Positions 5,691-5,703 of a DNA stretch of 5,703 bases are shown here, piece by piece. This stretch comes from Akkermansiaceae bacterium UBA2367 (GTDB lineage: Bacteria > Verrucomicrobiota > Verrucomicrobiia > Verrucomicrobiales > DEV007). How positions within the stretch are numbered: the first letter of the stretch is position 1; each line of letters opens with the position of its first letter. The stretch covers positions 1-5,703 of the forward strand of contig DDTJ01000027.1 of NCBI GenBank assembly GCA_002344525.1. Direction: 5' to 3'. The notes under the pieces are model-generated. The model was given only the letters and a program-made list of their open reading frames with translations. It had not been told where the DNA came from and did not search any database. A program made the translations under genes and the position numbers.

Positions 5691-5703
5691 CTAGATTAGG
5701 GGT

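Overview
The window is about 5.7 kb of GC-rich bacterial chromosome with two gene groups facing each other. On the plus strand (about 147 to 1711) are two housekeeping genes: a PgeF/YfiH-type laccase-domain protein, then ispE, which encodes an isoprenoid-precursor kinase. They share an ATGA stop/start overlap. On the minus strand (5553 down to 1982) is an array of exported proteins: a lineage-specific secreted protein, a beta-propeller protein with a C-terminal cytochrome c domain, and an HpcH/HpaI-family aldolase that carries a signal peptide. Propeller-cytochrome proteins of this form, next to the 'FMPNSGPSAFAV' protein, recall the Planctomycetes-Verrucomicrobia-Chlamydiae group, most likely Verrucomicrobiota. 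That assignment is from memory of the families and has not been searched.

Layout. Positions 1-146 hold no gene I can support. 147-842 is the laccase-domain gene and 839-1711 is ispE. 1712-1981 is a convergent intergenic region with a very strong hairpin/terminator and further pairing potential. 1982-2902 (minus) is the exported aldolase. 2899-3009 (minus) holds an imperfect inverted repeat that also forms a 36-codon ORF overlapping both neighbours by ATGA. 3006-4900 (minus) is the propeller-cytochrome gene. 4903-5553 (minus) is the small secreted protein. 5554-5703 is its upstream region, AT-richer, with repeated GGTCTT motifs and nested inverted repeats.

The most important annotation point is that the propeller-cytochrome gene is broken twice within about 85 bases. 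A one-base loss at about 3786-3790 shifts the frame right after an 'RPGNMRW' segment. A TGA at 3705-3707 then sits where the family normally has Trp. Restoring one G and reading TGG gives one continuous protein of 631 residues, from signal peptide to haem site. Either the gene is a young pseudogene or the assembly has errors here.

The minus-strand proteins all have, or would have, signal peptides. Together they suggest a periplasmic route that oxidises a carbohydrate or polyol using a cytochrome c and then handles a 2-keto acid product by aldol chemistry. That pathway is inference from context only. No CRISPR array, mobile element, rRNA or confident tRNA was seen.
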